This document shows positions 8,678 to 17,260 of a stretch of DNA of 64,000 nt, piece by piece. A model generated the notes under the pieces. The model did not search any database and was not told the origin of the DNA. It saw nothing but the letters and a program-made list of their open reading frames with translations. This DNA is from an uncultured bacterium (GTDB taxonomy: Bacteria; Bacillota; Clostridia; UBA1381): positions 24,430-88,429 of the forward strand of contig CAJMRL010000010.1 in NCBI GenBank assembly GCA_905215805.1. Reading direction: 5' to 3'. The translations under genes and the position numbers were made by a program. The first letter of the stretch is position 1. Each line of letters opens with the position of its first letter.

Positions 8678-9361
8678 TCAATCAACAGTATTCCACTTAT
8701 ATCCCATACGCCGTACAGTCAATACCATTTTTGGCTTGCTCGGATCGTCCTCGATTTTAGTACGCAGCCTGCGTATATATACGGTAAGAGTATTATTGTC
8801 CACATAATTTTCACTGCAATCCCATAATTTGCTTAAAATCTGTTCAGGAGAAAGCACAATATCCGGGTTCTGCATAAATAAGCAAAGCAATTTATATTCG
8901 CTTGCCGTCAAGTCTATCTGCTTACCATTTTTATAAACCATTCCCTTTAACAGCTGCACCTTTATGCCGTTAGAATTTAGTTCCGTATCTGCTTGACTGA
9001 AATTATTGCTTCTACGAAGCAGCGCATTTATCCTTGACATGAGAACCGCCAGCTTAAACGGCTTTGTAATATAATCATCACCGCCAATATCTAATCCCAT
9101 TATTATATCTGTTTCCTCATCAGCGGCGGTAAGAAAAATAATCGGGACCTTAGATGTATCTCTTATTTTTTTGCATATATCAAAGCCCGAGCCATCCGGA
9201 AGAGATACGTCTAAAATCACCAAATCATATTTTCCGTCAGACCATATCGCATCAGCTTCAAGACAGGTCCTCGCAATATCCAATTCATATCCATGCTTTT
9301 TTACAGCAAAGGACAGCCCGTTAATTAAGCTTAAATCATCTTCAATCATCAATATCTTCAT
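8678..9361 (-). CDS. OmpR-family response regulator
   Basis: Two-domain DNA-binding regulator. The receiver domain has the acidic pair E7/D8-D9, phospho-acceptor D51 in VILDVSLPDGSG, the switch Thr in FLTAADE and Lys in ITKPFK. The C-terminal winged helix (about 130-225) contains DLTASEYKLLCLF and TVYIRRLRTKIEDD. It is the partner of the downstream kinase and probably controls the ABC genes at 4554-7564. Its start lies 20 bases inside the 3' end of the GNAT gene, so expression is probably coupled. Confidence 0.95.
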   Translation of the reverse strand: MKILMIEDDLSLINGLSFAVKKHGYELDIARTCLEADAIWSDGKYDLVILDVSLPDGSGFDICKKIRDTSKVPIIFLTAADEETDIIMGLDIGGDDYITKPFKLAVLMSRINALLRRSNNFSQADTELNSNGIKVQLLKGMVYKNGKQIDLTASEYKLLCLFMQNPDIVLSPEQILSKLWDCSENYVDNNTLTVYIRRLRTKIEDDPSKPKMVLTVRRMGYKWNTVD

Positions 9362-10136
9362 TCTGCTCCGTCCTATTCATCCTGTCGACAAAATCTGCAT
9401 TCTTTGCCGTCATCTCCACCCACGCCGGACGAAATCCGCTCTTTATTGCATTACGTACCGATTTAATATTTGACCATGCGGCGCAATAAAAGGGTACTTT
9501 TCCGCGTTCAACAATTTCCGCAGCAAGCAATGAAGTCAGTGAAGAGGCAATACCCTGACGGCGATATTCAGGTAAAACATCTATTCCTATCTGCCACATA
9601 TCATTGCAATCCGCGCTGCATCCTGCCAGACCCACTAATTTACCATTGTCATAGGCACCCACTCCAAGAATGTCAAGTTCACTGCGTTTTTTACACAAAG
9701 CGTTGCTCCATTGAGAACTGTATAATCCCGCAAAGTCATCTTTATAAAGCAGTCTGGTCTCATACCTGCACGGAATTTTTTGCAGAACAGATAAATCCGG
9801 CAAAAAATATTCTGCCATAAAACAGATTCTCAGCCCAAATCCAAATATAGCATCATTTAAAACATTCATGTTTGGAGTTTCAAAACAATGCTCAACCGGA
9901 TATTTGTCAATATAGTTTTTTACAACATTCTCTAATCCGGCTCTAACAGACGCCACAATATTATTTCCGTATGATACAAGATTGCAGTCAAAAGGCAATT
10001 CCAGATACTTTCTTGCCCCGCTATTGGGCTTTGAATATACGACTTTATTTTCTTCTGATAAAAAATCCTCAGCACCGCAGTTTAAATCTATCGCCGACTG
10101 CTTCATTGCAATATTTAATATATCTTTATTTGTCAT
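9342..10136 (-). CDS. GNAT-family N-acetyltransferase
   Basis: Predicted acyl-CoA-dependent acetyltransferase of unknown substrate. The acetyl-CoA site is seen in the C-terminal half: IGIDVLPEYRRQGIASSLTSL (R-x-x-G-I-A), followed by FYCAAWSNIKSVRNAIKSGF. The N-terminal 120 residues are less typical, as in GNAT proteins with a duplicated, degenerate first domain. Start chosen at the second ATG (10134-10136): GGAG lies about 10 bases upstream, against 4 bases for the ATG two codons earlier. It overlaps the regulator by 20 bases and is probably the first gene of the TCS/ABC operon. Confidence 0.8.
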   Translation of the reverse strand: MTNKDILNIAMKQSAIDLNCGAEDFLSEENKVVYSKPNSGARKYLELPFDCNLVSYGNNIVASVRAGLENVVKNYIDKYPVEHCFETPNMNVLNDAIFGFGLRICFMAEYFLPDLSVLQKIPCRYETRLLYKDDFAGLYSSQWSNALCKKRSELDILGVGAYDNGKLVGLAGCSADCNDMWQIGIDVLPEYRRQGIASSLTSLLAAEIVERGKVPFYCAAWSNIKSVRNAIKSGFRPAWVEMTAKNADFVDRMNRTEQNEDIDD

Positions 10137-10210
10137 GATCATAAAACTCCTTATACCGCACGAAGATCCGCATGTATAAAGTACTCCTCAAAACAATGAT
10201 TTTCTCTTAA

Positions 10211-10235
10211 GAAAAAGGACCGCAAAAGCGGTCCT
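10211..10235 (-). terminator. Intrinsic terminator of the hydrogenase gene
   Basis: Perfect 8-bp stem AGGACCGC/GCGGTCCT with a four-base loop (10216-10235); on the minus strand TTTTTC follows. It is 25 bp past the hydrogenase stop. Confidence 0.9.
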
Positions 10236-10260
10236 ATATAATACGGCGTTTTTCAAATTA

Positions 10261-11730
10261 TTATTTATCACCGCGCTTCATATCTATTCCTTCAAAGTTT
10301 ACATCCTTGAGCATTTGAGTAATATTATCATTGTCCTTACCCTTGATCTTCTTCATTCTTGCCATCTTAAGCTGCTGCAAAACTCCTATAGCTCCCGGAC
10401 CTCCGATACAGCCGTTTTCACATACCATACCTTCTATAATGTCCTCAGGAAGCTTTCCGACCCTAAGCATTGCCAAGCCTACCTTACATTCCTTAACTCC
10501 GTTGCATGCTCTTGCCTTTATCGGCTCTTCAAAACCAAGCTCCTTGACCGCTTTCTGTACAGATGCTGCAACACCGCCGCTTCCGCTGAATCTTCTTCCG
10601 TAGGATGTCGCCATGCTCACTTCTTCCTCACACTCATTTGGGTCAATATGCTTTGCGTCAAGTATTGCGTTAAGCTCTTCAAATGTCATTACAGCGTCAG
10701 GCTCTCCCATTGTGCGGGCTTCGCTCTTTTTAGCCATACATGGTCCTATAAATACTACATATGCGTCAGGATCATTTTTCTTTATCCATCTGTATACCGC
10801 AAGCATCGGCGATACTGTAGTTGACATCTTGTCAGCAATTTCCGGATAGTGCTTTCTTATAAGATTAACAAAGGCAGGACAACACGAAGTGGTCATCTTT
10901 TCGCCCTTTTCCTTATTCTCTATAAGCTCCTCCGCCTCATAATACGAAACTGCATCTCCGCCCAATGCAACCTCATAAACCTCATCAAAGCCAAGCTTCT
11001 TTAATGCTGTTATAACCTTTCCGACTGTAGCGTTAGGTCCGAACTGTCCCTCTACTGCCGGAGCAGGAATAGCGACTGTTTTTCTGTCTGATTTTATAGC
11101 CTCTATTATAGGCTTTATGCTTGATGTATCGCTTATAGCGCCAAATGGGCAGGCAGCAGCACAATGTCCGCAGTTTATACACTTCTCCTCGTCAATATTT
11201 GCAAGTTTGTCCGCACCTATGGAAATAGCTCCTACATCACAGCTTCTCTTACACGGACGCATAAGATCGGCAATAGCATGATAAGGACAAGCCTCCGCGC
11301 ACTTTCCGCACTCGCGGCATTTTGTCTGGTCAATATATGCGCCGCGTCCGGTTATTGAAATAGCTCCGAATGCACAAGCTTTCTGACATGATTTAGCCAT
11401 ACATTTCTGACAGTTTTCTGTAACCTGGAAACGATTAATCGGACATCCCTCGCAGGCAGCGGGAATAACCTGGATTATATTATCATTTATCTTGAAATTT
11501 TCCACATTATGTACCGGTATCGGCGGCTGTCCGAGCGCGATTCTTACTCGCTGACGTATAATCTCTCTTTCCTTATATACACAGCAGCGGAATCTTGCCG
11601 TAGCTCCCGGGATAATCTTGAACGGTATATTCTCTATAGCTTCCTGCGTCAGAGTTCCTCTCAAAAGATTATCGGCCACCTCACGGAGAACTTCATACTT
11701 AAGTTCTCTTCTTGTATCATCTCTTTGCAT
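10261..11730 (-). CDS. [FeFe] hydrogenase, group B type
   Basis: Iron-only hydrogenase (489 residues), probably soluble, ferredoxin-linked and involved in H2 turnover during fermentation. The N-terminal part carries Cys clusters: CEGCPINRF with CQKCMAKSCQKAC, CRECGKCAEACP, CKRSCDVGA and CINCGHCAAACP, giving several [4Fe-4S] sites. H-cluster motifs are L1 TSCCPAFV, L2 FIGPCMAKKSE and L3 MVCENGCIGGPGAIG. L1 and L3 differ from the group A forms (TSCCPxW; MACxGGC), which points to group B. Many group B enzymes lack biochemical study. The promoter is at 11795-11823 and a GGGGG site precedes the ATG. No maturases are in the window. Confidence 0.93.
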   Translation of the reverse strand: MQRDDTRRELKYEVLREVADNLLRGTLTQEAIENIPFKIIPGATARFRCCVYKEREIIRQRVRIALGQPPIPVHNVENFKINDNIIQVIPAACEGCPINRFQVTENCQKCMAKSCQKACAFGAISITGRGAYIDQTKCRECGKCAEACPYHAIADLMRPCKRSCDVGAISIGADKLANIDEEKCINCGHCAAACPFGAISDTSSIKPIIEAIKSDRKTVAIPAPAVEGQFGPNATVGKVITALKKLGFDEVYEVALGGDAVSYYEAEELIENKEKGEKMTTSCCPAFVNLIRKHYPEIADKMSTTVSPMLAVYRWIKKNDPDAYVVFIGPCMAKKSEARTMGEPDAVMTFEELNAILDAKHIDPNECEEEVSMATSYGRRFSGSGGVAASVQKAVKELGFEEPIKARACNGVKECKVGLAMLRVGKLPEDIIEGMVCENGCIGGPGAIGVLQQLKMARMKKIKGKDNDNITQMLKDVNFEGIDMKRGDK

Positions 11731-11794
11731 GGATACAACCCCCTGTTAATTTTTTATCAAAATAAATTTCGGCACGTCTGCCTCACATACTATA

Positions 11795-11823
11795 AATATA
11801 CACTATTTTTCAAGAAAAGTCAA
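11795..11823 (-). promoter_or_regulatory. Sigma-A promoter of the hydrogenase gene
   Basis: Minus-strand TTGACT (11818-11823), 17-base spacer, TATATT (11795-11800). Confidence 0.7.
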
Positions 11824-11876
11824 TGAAAATATAATAAATAATCTGCCTTATTTTATCAGCCTTTATTTATACAAAA

Positions 11877-11899
11877 TTAACATGAACAGCTTATGTTAA
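11877..11899. promoter_or_regulatory. Palindrome in the hydrogenase/HD-protein intergenic region
   Basis: TTAACAT (11877-11883), nine bases, ATGTTAA (11893-11899): a perfect 7-bp inverted repeat about 55 bp upstream of the hydrogenase -35. The 345-bp gap 11731-12075 otherwise holds only the two divergent promoters and AT-rich DNA. It could be an operator for a redox or other regulator, but its arms run the opposite way to a Rex consensus (TTGTTAA..TTAACAA). Confidence 0.4.
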
Positions 11900-12008
11900 G
11901 TCTTATACTTTTTTAACCTTTCATAGCGCTCTGATCCTTATCCTCTCAGCTTGTAATATACCAGATAATTACACATTTTATCAAAATTCAAAAAGCATTT
12001 ATTTACAC

Positions 12009-12037
12009 TTGACACCGACAATACTATGATTTATAAT
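12009..12037 (+). promoter_or_regulatory. Sigma-A promoter of the HD/nucleotidyltransferase-like gene
   Basis: TTGACA (12009-12014), 17-base spacer, TATAAT (12032-12037): a consensus promoter. Confidence 0.88.
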
Positions 12038-12075
12038 ATAATATTATAGATATTTTTTACGGAAGGAGGGAGAAT

Positions 12076-13344
12076 ATGAAAATACCGGATAACATAAAAG
12101 AGATAACCGATACGCTTCATAGCGTCAAAGCTTATATCTATGGAGGCGCTGTGCGTGATATGCTGTCGGGACATGTTCCCATGCGGTGCAAGATAGCAGT
12201 TAATGCGCCTCTTTCCGAGCTTCAGAGTCTCTTTTCAAAAAGCTCCTTTTTACGCGGCGCACTAAGGGCAACCATCTGCAATACTGACTGCCGTATAATA
12301 TCGCTGCATGATAATATAAATAATTTATGCGCCCATTCTGATTTCACCGTAAATTCACTTGCATATTCTCCCGAAACCGGTATAATAGACGACTTCGGCG
12401 GAGCTGATGACGTAAAAAATAAAATCATCAGATTTACACAAGACTGCGAGGATAACCTGCGTGAAAATCCTGTTATAATGCTGCGTGCGGTAAGATTTGC
12501 CGCTGAGCTTGGATATTCGATTGCTGAGGATAGTCTTGAGCTTATAAACCGCTGCGCCGTGTTTATAAAGTACGCCGACAGATATGCGGTAATGTCAGAA
12601 ATGACAAAGCTTTTGCTTTCTCCCCGTCCCGATGATTTCCGCGAACTTCACAAACTTGGACTTTTAAGATACATAATGCCGGAGCTTGAGTGCTGCTTTG
12701 GTCAAAAGCAGAAAAATAAATATCATATATATGACGTCGGCGAGCACATAATGAACGCCGTTAAAAACACGTCCAAGGACTATGTGCTCCGGTGGGCGGC
12801 TCTTCTTCATGACATCGGCAAGCCGCTGTGCGCAAGTACAGACTCCAACGGTACAATCCATTTTTACGGTCATCACCGGGAAAGCCGCTATATCGCAGAC
12901 GATATTCTTCACCGCTACGGCATGAAGCCGGAATATATACGGGATATACTTATACTTATTGAAAACCATGATGTAAGAGTAGATCCTTCGCCTGTACATG
13001 TAAAAAAAATGATGGCAAAAACAGGAGAAGAGCTTTTTGACAAGCTCATGCTTTTGCAGACGGCAGATAACATGGCTAAAAATCCGCGTTTATTTCCCGA
13101 AAAATACAGGCGTATAAACGCTGCAAGAAATACTGCAAAGGCTATAATCGAAAACGGCGAGCCGTATTGTGCCGCTCAGCTGGGAGTAAACGCAAAGGAC
13201 CTTATGAGAATAGGCTTCCGCCCCGGTAAGGAAATAACCGAAACGATCCGCATCTTACTTGACGAGGTGGTTCATAAGTCTGCACTCAATAGGCGTGATT
13301 ATTTGATAACACGCGCAAAGGAAATAAAGAAAAAGAGAGATTGA
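12076..13344 (+). CDS. CCA-transferase-like HD protein with degenerate catalytic core
   Basis: The architecture is that of a class II tRNA nucleotidyltransferase/poly(A) polymerase (422 residues): nucleotidyltransferase head, RNA-binding neck, then an HD phosphohydrolase domain. However, the head has lost key residues. After GGAVRD (23-28) the metal-binding D-x-D of the family is R37-C38-K39; the RRDFTIN motif reads HSDFTVN (87-93); and the EDxxRxxR helix reads ENPVIMLR (130-137). The HD domain looks intact (LLHDIGKP, HFYGHHRES, IENHDVR). So CCA addition is unlikely, while phosphohydrolase activity is possible. Strong promoter, GGAGGGAG ribosome binding site and clean terminator argue for an expressed gene, not a pseudogene. 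Confidence 0.85.
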   Translation: MKIPDNIKEITDTLHSVKAYIYGGAVRDMLSGHVPMRCKIAVNAPLSELQSLFSKSSFLRGALRATICNTDCRIISLHDNINNLCAHSDFTVNSLAYSPETGIIDDFGGADDVKNKIIRFTQDCEDNLRENPVIMLRAVRFAAELGYSIAEDSLELINRCAVFIKYADRYAVMSEMTKLLLSPRPDDFRELHKLGLLRYIMPELECCFGQKQKNKYHIYDVGEHIMNAVKNTSKDYVLRWAALLHDIGKPLCASTDSNGTIHFYGHHRESRYIADDILHRYGMKPEYIRDILILIENHDVRVDPSPVHVKKMMAKTGEELFDKLMLLQTADNMAKNPRLFPEKYRRINAARNTAKAIIENGEPYCAAQLGVNAKDLMRIGFRPGKEITETIRILLDEVVHKSALNRRDYLITRAKEIKKKRD

Positions 13345-13365
13345 GGAGGGGTTGCCCTCCTTTTT
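13345..13365 (+). terminator. Intrinsic terminator
   Basis: GGAGGG (13345-13350), loop GTTG, CCCTCC (13355-13360), then TTTTT, starting right after the preceding stop codon. Confidence 0.92.
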
Positions 13366-13401
13366 CATTATACTTTTATTCTAATTTTTTCTAAAATGTC
13401 C

Positions 13402-13430
13402 TTGACTTCTTTTCTTATTAAAGTTATAAT
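13402..13430 (+). promoter_or_regulatory. Sigma-A promoter of the ComEA-like/biotin region
   Basis: TTGACT (13402-13407), 17-base spacer, TATAAT (13425-13430). No separate promoter is visible in the 52 bp between the ComEA-like gene and bioB, so bioBDA may be read from here. Confidence 0.8.
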
Positions 13431-13463
13431 TAATCTTGAAAATAAATTTTAAGGAAATGTGTT

Positions 13464-13856
13464 ATGAGAAAAAATTTCAAAAAATTTGCCGCCGGAATAA
13501 TTTTATTTGCGGCAGCCTTTTCTATTGGGGTTTTCTTTGAACGTTACGCTAATGACAAGGTTGAGGTAGAGACAGTCGCGGTGGATGGAGATACGGATTA
13601 TATACAGGCGTCTCAGGAAGAAGCCATCGAAGAAAATACCGTTAAAGAAGTGATCGACGGCAAGGTCAATATCAATGCCGCCGATGTGCAGACGCTCGCC
13701 ACGATCGATGGGATCGGCGAAAAGACGGCACAGCGAATTATAGAATACCGCCAAGAAAACGGAGGATTTGCTTCTATAGAAAACATAATGGATGTTTCCG
13801 GAATAGGTGAAAAAAAGTTTGAGGATATAAAGAATAGTATCTGTGTATCCGATTAG
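13464..13856 (+). CDS. ComEA-like helix-hairpin-helix protein
   Basis: Membrane-anchored DNA-binding protein of 130 residues. One N-terminal helix (about 8-25) is followed by an acidic linker and two helix-hairpin-helix motifs: VNINAADVQTLATIDGIGEKTA and FASIENIMDVSGIGEKKFE. In ComEA these bind duplex DNA during competence uptake. This copy lacks the SLBB domain present in full-length ComEA, and no comEC is nearby, so a competence role is only a guess. It lies just upstream of bioB and shares its promoter region. Confidence 0.8.
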   Translation: MRKNFKKFAAGIILFAAAFSIGVFFERYANDKVEVETVAVDGDTDYIQASQEEAIEENTVKEVIDGKVNINAADVQTLATIDGIGEKTAQRIIEYRQENGGFASIENIMDVSGIGEKKFEDIKNSICVSD

Positions 13857-13908
13857 GCCGGTATCTCATTGTTAATATCTAAGTAAAACGGAAAGGATAT
13901 AATTAAAG

Positions 13909-14880
13909 ATGAACTATTCTGAGCTTTTAAAACAAAAGATTTTTGATGGAGAACAAATCACAAAACAAGAAGCAATAGAACTGTATGAGCAGCCTCTTGC
14001 AGAGCTGTGCCGCAATGCAGATGAAATACGCAGGCACTTCTGCTCGAACGGCTTTGACATATGCACTATTATCAACGGAAAAAGCGGACACTGTTCGGAA
14101 AACTGCCGCTTCTGTGCCCAGTCGGCGCATAACCATACAGATGCTGCGGAATATCCGCTTCTGTCAACGGAAGAAATTGTTGAACAGGCAAAAATAAACG
14201 ATGAGCAGGGAGTATTGCGCTATTCAATTGTAACCTCCGGAAAACGCCTTCCGGATGCGGAAGTTAACAAGATGTGCGAAGCAGTCCGTGAAATAAAAAA
14301 GCAGACCGGAATATCCGTCTGCATTTCTTTTGGTCTTTTAAATAAAGAACAGTACAGAAAGCTAAAGGATGCGGGAGTATCAAGAGTACATAATAATTTA
14401 GAGACCTCCCGCAGAAATTTTCCAAATATATGTACAACGCATACTTTTGACGATAAATTAAACGCAATACGAGCGGCTCAGGCAGCGGGACTGTCGGTAT
14501 GCAGCGGCGGAATAATGGGACTCGGAGAAACTCCGGAGGACAGGATCGATATGGCTTTGACATTGAGGGAGCTTGGAATAAAGAGCGTTCCCGTAAATAT
14601 GCTCAATCCTATCCCCGGCACTCCGATGGAGCAGAACAAAAAGCTGACGTCAGATGACATGCGCCGTATTGTGGCAGTTTACCGTTTTATACTCCCGGAC
14701 GCGTCTATCCGTCTTGCAGGCGGACGCGGTTTGCTGGAGGATAAAGGAAAGGGCTGTTTTTTATCCGGAGCTAATGCCGCTATTTCCGGAGATATGCTTA
14801 CCACTGCCGGAATTACCGTCAAAACCGATATGGAGCTTTTGACAAAACTTGGCTACGAGGTGAAATACTGCAATGAGTAA
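13909..14880 (+). CDS. bioB: Biotin synthase
   Basis: Radical-SAM enzyme that inserts sulfur into dethiobiotin. The [4Fe-4S] motif is CSENCRFCAQS (C-x3-C-x2-C, near residues 62-69); VCISFGLL, VHNNLETS and the C-terminal LAGGRG segment carry further BioB signatures. Length 323 residues is normal. A GGAAAGGA site precedes the ATG. The bioD start lies inside its last codons (ATGAGTAA), so translation is coupled. The operon order here is bioB-bioD-bioA with no bioF or bioC, so the pimeloyl part of the pathway must be encoded elsewhere or KAPA/DAPA taken up. Confidence 0.96.
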   Translation: MNYSELLKQKIFDGEQITKQEAIELYEQPLAELCRNADEIRRHFCSNGFDICTIINGKSGHCSENCRFCAQSAHNHTDAAEYPLLSTEEIVEQAKINDEQGVLRYSIVTSGKRLPDAEVNKMCEAVREIKKQTGISVCISFGLLNKEQYRKLKDAGVSRVHNNLETSRRNFPNICTTHTFDDKLNAIRAAQAAGLSVCSGGIMGLGETPEDRIDMALTLRELGIKSVPVNMLNPIPGTPMEQNKKLTSDDMRRIVAVYRFILPDASIRLAGGRGLLEDKGKGCFLSGANAAISGDMLTTAGITVKTDMELLTKLGYEVKYCNE

Positions 14881-15556
14881 AAATATATTTATAACAGGAA
14901 CAGGAACGGACGTCGGCAAAACCTTTGTTACGGCTCTGATTTTGAAAAAATTAAGAGAATGCGGCGAAAGTGCCGCTTACTACAAGGCTGCAATGAGTGG
15001 AAATGAGCGCAGAGACGACGGAACTCTTATCCCCGGTGACGCGCTGTATGTCAAGACCATTTCCGGAATCGCTCAGCCCTTAGATGATATGTGCCCTTAT
15101 ATCTACGAAAACGCAGTTTCTCCGCATCTTGCCTCAAGAATAGAGGGAAATCCGGTTCAAATGAACCGTGTGCTTGAGAATTTTCATTCCGTATGCAAAA
15201 AATACGATTATGTGACAATGGAAGGCTCCGGCGGTATTCTTTGTCCGATTTGCTTTGATGAGGAAAAAATTCAGCTTTCCGATATTATTAAAGCCTGCAA
15301 TCTATCATGTCTGATGATTGCAGACGCAGGTCTGGGCACAATCAATAACGTTGGTCTAACGGCTGCTTATATGAAAGCCAATAATATTCCTTTAAAGGGA
15401 ATAATCTTTAATCATTTCCGTCCCGGTGATATCATGCATGAGGATAATCTAAAGATGTGCGAATATATTACCGGAACAAAGGTTGTCGCATGCGTAAAGG
15501 ACGGCGATGAGGACTTGGATATTTCCCCGGAATTTTTGAAATCATTATACGAATAA
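14873..15556 (+). CDS. bioD: Dethiobiotin synthetase
   Basis: ATP-dependent carboxylase closing the ureido ring: 7,8-diaminopelargonate plus CO2 gives dethiobiotin. The P-loop TGTGTDVGKTFV (8-19), the YKAAMSGNE segment, EGSGGILCP and the MIADAGLGTINN strand fit BioD. Length 227. It starts 8 bases inside bioB and is followed by bioA after 16 bases. Confidence 0.95.
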   Translation: MSKNIFITGTGTDVGKTFVTALILKKLRECGESAAYYKAAMSGNERRDDGTLIPGDALYVKTISGIAQPLDDMCPYIYENAVSPHLASRIEGNPVQMNRVLENFHSVCKKYDYVTMEGSGGILCPICFDEEKIQLSDIIKACNLSCLMIADAGLGTINNVGLTAAYMKANNIPLKGIIFNHFRPGDIMHEDNLKMCEYITGTKVVACVKDGDEDLDISPEFLKSLYE

Positions 15557-15572
15557 GCGGAGGATTGATGTT

Positions 15573-16772
15573 ATGATCTGGTATCCCTATGAACAAATGA
15601 AAACAATGAAACTGCCTTATAAAATCGAGGACGCAAACGGAGTTTATCTGTATACAAGCGATCAGAAGCTTATCGATTCCGTTTCCTCATGGTGGAGCGT
15701 GATTCATGGATATAAGCATCCGGAATTAAACAAGGCAATTATTTCACAAACAGAAAAATTTGCCCATGTAATGCTCGGCGGACTTACACATGAACCTGTT
15801 ATAAAGCTCTCTGAGAAGCTGCAAAGCTGGCTGCCCGGTGATTTGGACTACTGCTTCTTTTCAGATTCAGGAAGTGTAGCGGTAGAAGTTGCGCTTAAGA
15901 TGGCGCTTCAGTATTATATGAACAAAGGCGACGAACAGCGCACAATGGTCCTCGCGCTTGAACATGCTTACCACGGCGATACATTTAAAACTATGGAGGT
16001 TGGCGATGATGAGGATTATCACTTTGTATTAAAAGCATACGGACCCAGTAAATATGTGGTTCATATCCCAACCGAAATCGATGCTTTAGAGCGGGCCTTT
16101 ATTAAGTATCACGACAAGCTGAACTGTTTTATCGTTGAGCCTCTGCTTCAAGGCGCAGGAGGAATGCGAATGTATGATGTTTCATTTCTAAAACGCGCGC
16201 GCGAGCTTTGTGACAAATACGGCGTTCTGCTTATTTTTGACGAGGTCGCGACAGGCTTTGGACGTACAGGAAACCGTTTTGTTGCCGATTTGGTGCTGCC
16301 GGATATTTTGGTTCTGGGAAAAGCGCTTACCGGCGGGTATATCGGTCATGCGGCGACAGTGGCAAATAAAAAGGTATATGACGGCTTCTATGACGATGAT
16401 CCCGAGCACGCTCTTATGCACGGACCTACCTTTATGGGAAACGCACTTGCCTGCAGCGTTGCCCTCAAATCTATTGAGCTTTTTGAGGAACAGGACTACA
16501 TGTCCAAAATACATAAGATAGAAAACATCACGCGGCGTGAAATGAATGGATTTTCTGACCCCAGAATCAAAGAAATAAGAATTATGGGCGGATGTGTATG
16601 TATAGAGGTCCACGATCCGTCAACGATCAAGGGCTATCAGCAGTTTGCCTATGAACGGGGAGTATTCAGCAGACCGTTTTTAAAATATATGTATGCTATG
16701 GTGCCTTATATAATAAAAGAAGATGAATTAGTTAAAGTACTTGATACTATGAAAGCATGGTTCAACTTATAA
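15573..16772 (+). CDS. bioA: Adenosylmethionine-8-amino-7-oxononanoate aminotransferase
   Basis: PLP enzyme that converts KAPA to DAPA using SAM as amino donor. BioA marks are WYPYEQMK near the start, SSWWSVIHGYKHPELN, the YHGDTFKTMEVGD loop, LIFDEVATGFGRTG and the PLP lysine in LVLGKALTGGY. The MHGPTFMGNALAC segment is also typical. Length 399 is slightly short of the roughly 430 of the E. coli type but normal for the Firmicutes/Bacteroidetes branch. It ends at a two-way terminator shared with secG. Confidence 0.95.
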   Translation: MIWYPYEQMKTMKLPYKIEDANGVYLYTSDQKLIDSVSSWWSVIHGYKHPELNKAIISQTEKFAHVMLGGLTHEPVIKLSEKLQSWLPGDLDYCFFSDSGSVAVEVALKMALQYYMNKGDEQRTMVLALEHAYHGDTFKTMEVGDDEDYHFVLKAYGPSKYVVHIPTEIDALERAFIKYHDKLNCFIVEPLLQGAGGMRMYDVSFLKRARELCDKYGVLLIFDEVATGFGRTGNRFVADLVLPDILVLGKALTGGYIGHAATVANKKVYDGFYDDDPEHALMHGPTFMGNALACSVALKSIELFEEQDYMSKIHKIENITRREMNGFSDPRIKEIRIMGGCVCIEVHDPSTIKGYQQFAYERGVFSRPFLKYMYAMVPYIIKEDELVKVLDTMKAWFNL

Positions 16773-16806
16773 AAAAGACTGCCGCTTTTTAAAACGGCAG
16801 TCTTTT
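16773..16806. terminator. Bidirectional terminator of bioA and secG
   Basis: AAAAGACTGCCG pairs with CGGCAGTCTTTT; T runs exist on both strands, serving the convergent genes. Confidence 0.92.
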
Positions 16807-16813
16807 ACATCTT

Positions 16814-17056
16814 TTACGCTACAAGAATAACAAGAACAAGTGTTGTTATAAGAAACAATATTGCAAGTGAGGCTGTGAGCTTTGTAAACATCTGCTCCTT
16901 TGTCGTTCCGCCGGCACGCTTAAAGAACGAATCGCCCATATCCGCCGACGCTCCCTGAATGCCTCTCATTCCGGGATCCTTACCTTCCTGCGCCATTACT
17001 ACAAAAATCAACAGGCAGGTAACTATGATATGAAGTACAATAAAAAATGTCTGCAT
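16814..17056 (-). CDS. secG: Preprotein translocase subunit SecG
   Basis: Small inner subunit of the SecYEG channel. Two membrane helices flank a Gly/Met-rich cytoplasmic loop: TFFIVLHIIVTCLLIFVVMAQ, then the conserved QEGKDPGMRGIQGAS and FFKR segments, then LTASLAILFLITTLVLVILV. I choose the ATG at 17054-17056 (MQTFF, 80 residues) because GGAGG lies 11 bases upstream; a longer frame to 17092 would add 12 non-conserved residues. Promoter at 17105-17132. Confidence 0.93.
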   Translation of the reverse strand: MQTFFIVLHIIVTCLLIFVVMAQEGKDPGMRGIQGASADMGDSFFKRAGGTTKEQMFTKLTASLAILFLITTLVLVILVA

Positions 17057-17104
17057 TACGGAAAAACCCTCCTTTTCCTTAAACTTATACATAAATACTT
17101 ATCT

Positions 17105-17132
17105 ATTATATCACAAATTTCTAATTAATCAA
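17105..17132 (-). promoter_or_regulatory. Sigma-A promoter of secG
   Basis: Minus-strand TTGATT (17127-17132), 16-base spacer, TATAAT (17105-17110). Confidence 0.65.
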
Positions 17133-17260
17133 TATGTTTTTGAAAATTTATTAAAAAATTTCAAAAAAATTTCAAAAATTACTGTACTAACTGAGCTTTT
17201 TTTGTTATAATATAATTATAAGATAAAATTGGGCATATGCCCTTTTATAGAAGAGGTAAT

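Noticed and set aside
10315..10824. Plus-strand open frame opposite the hydrogenase gene
   Set aside because: It lies wholly antisense to the hydrogenase, has no ribosome binding site and has low-complexity composition. Several other long antisense frames (for example 6213-6572, 46484-47107, 51335-51964) were dropped for the same reason.
11877..11899. Rex (NADH sensor) binding site
   Set aside because: The palindrome arms read TTAACAT..ATGTTAA, the reverse polarity of the Rex pattern TTGTTAA..TTAACAA; kept only as an unassigned palindrome.
13857..13908. BirA operator upstream of bioB
   Set aside because: Only a single TTGTTAA-like half site is visible and no matching second arm at the expected spacing.
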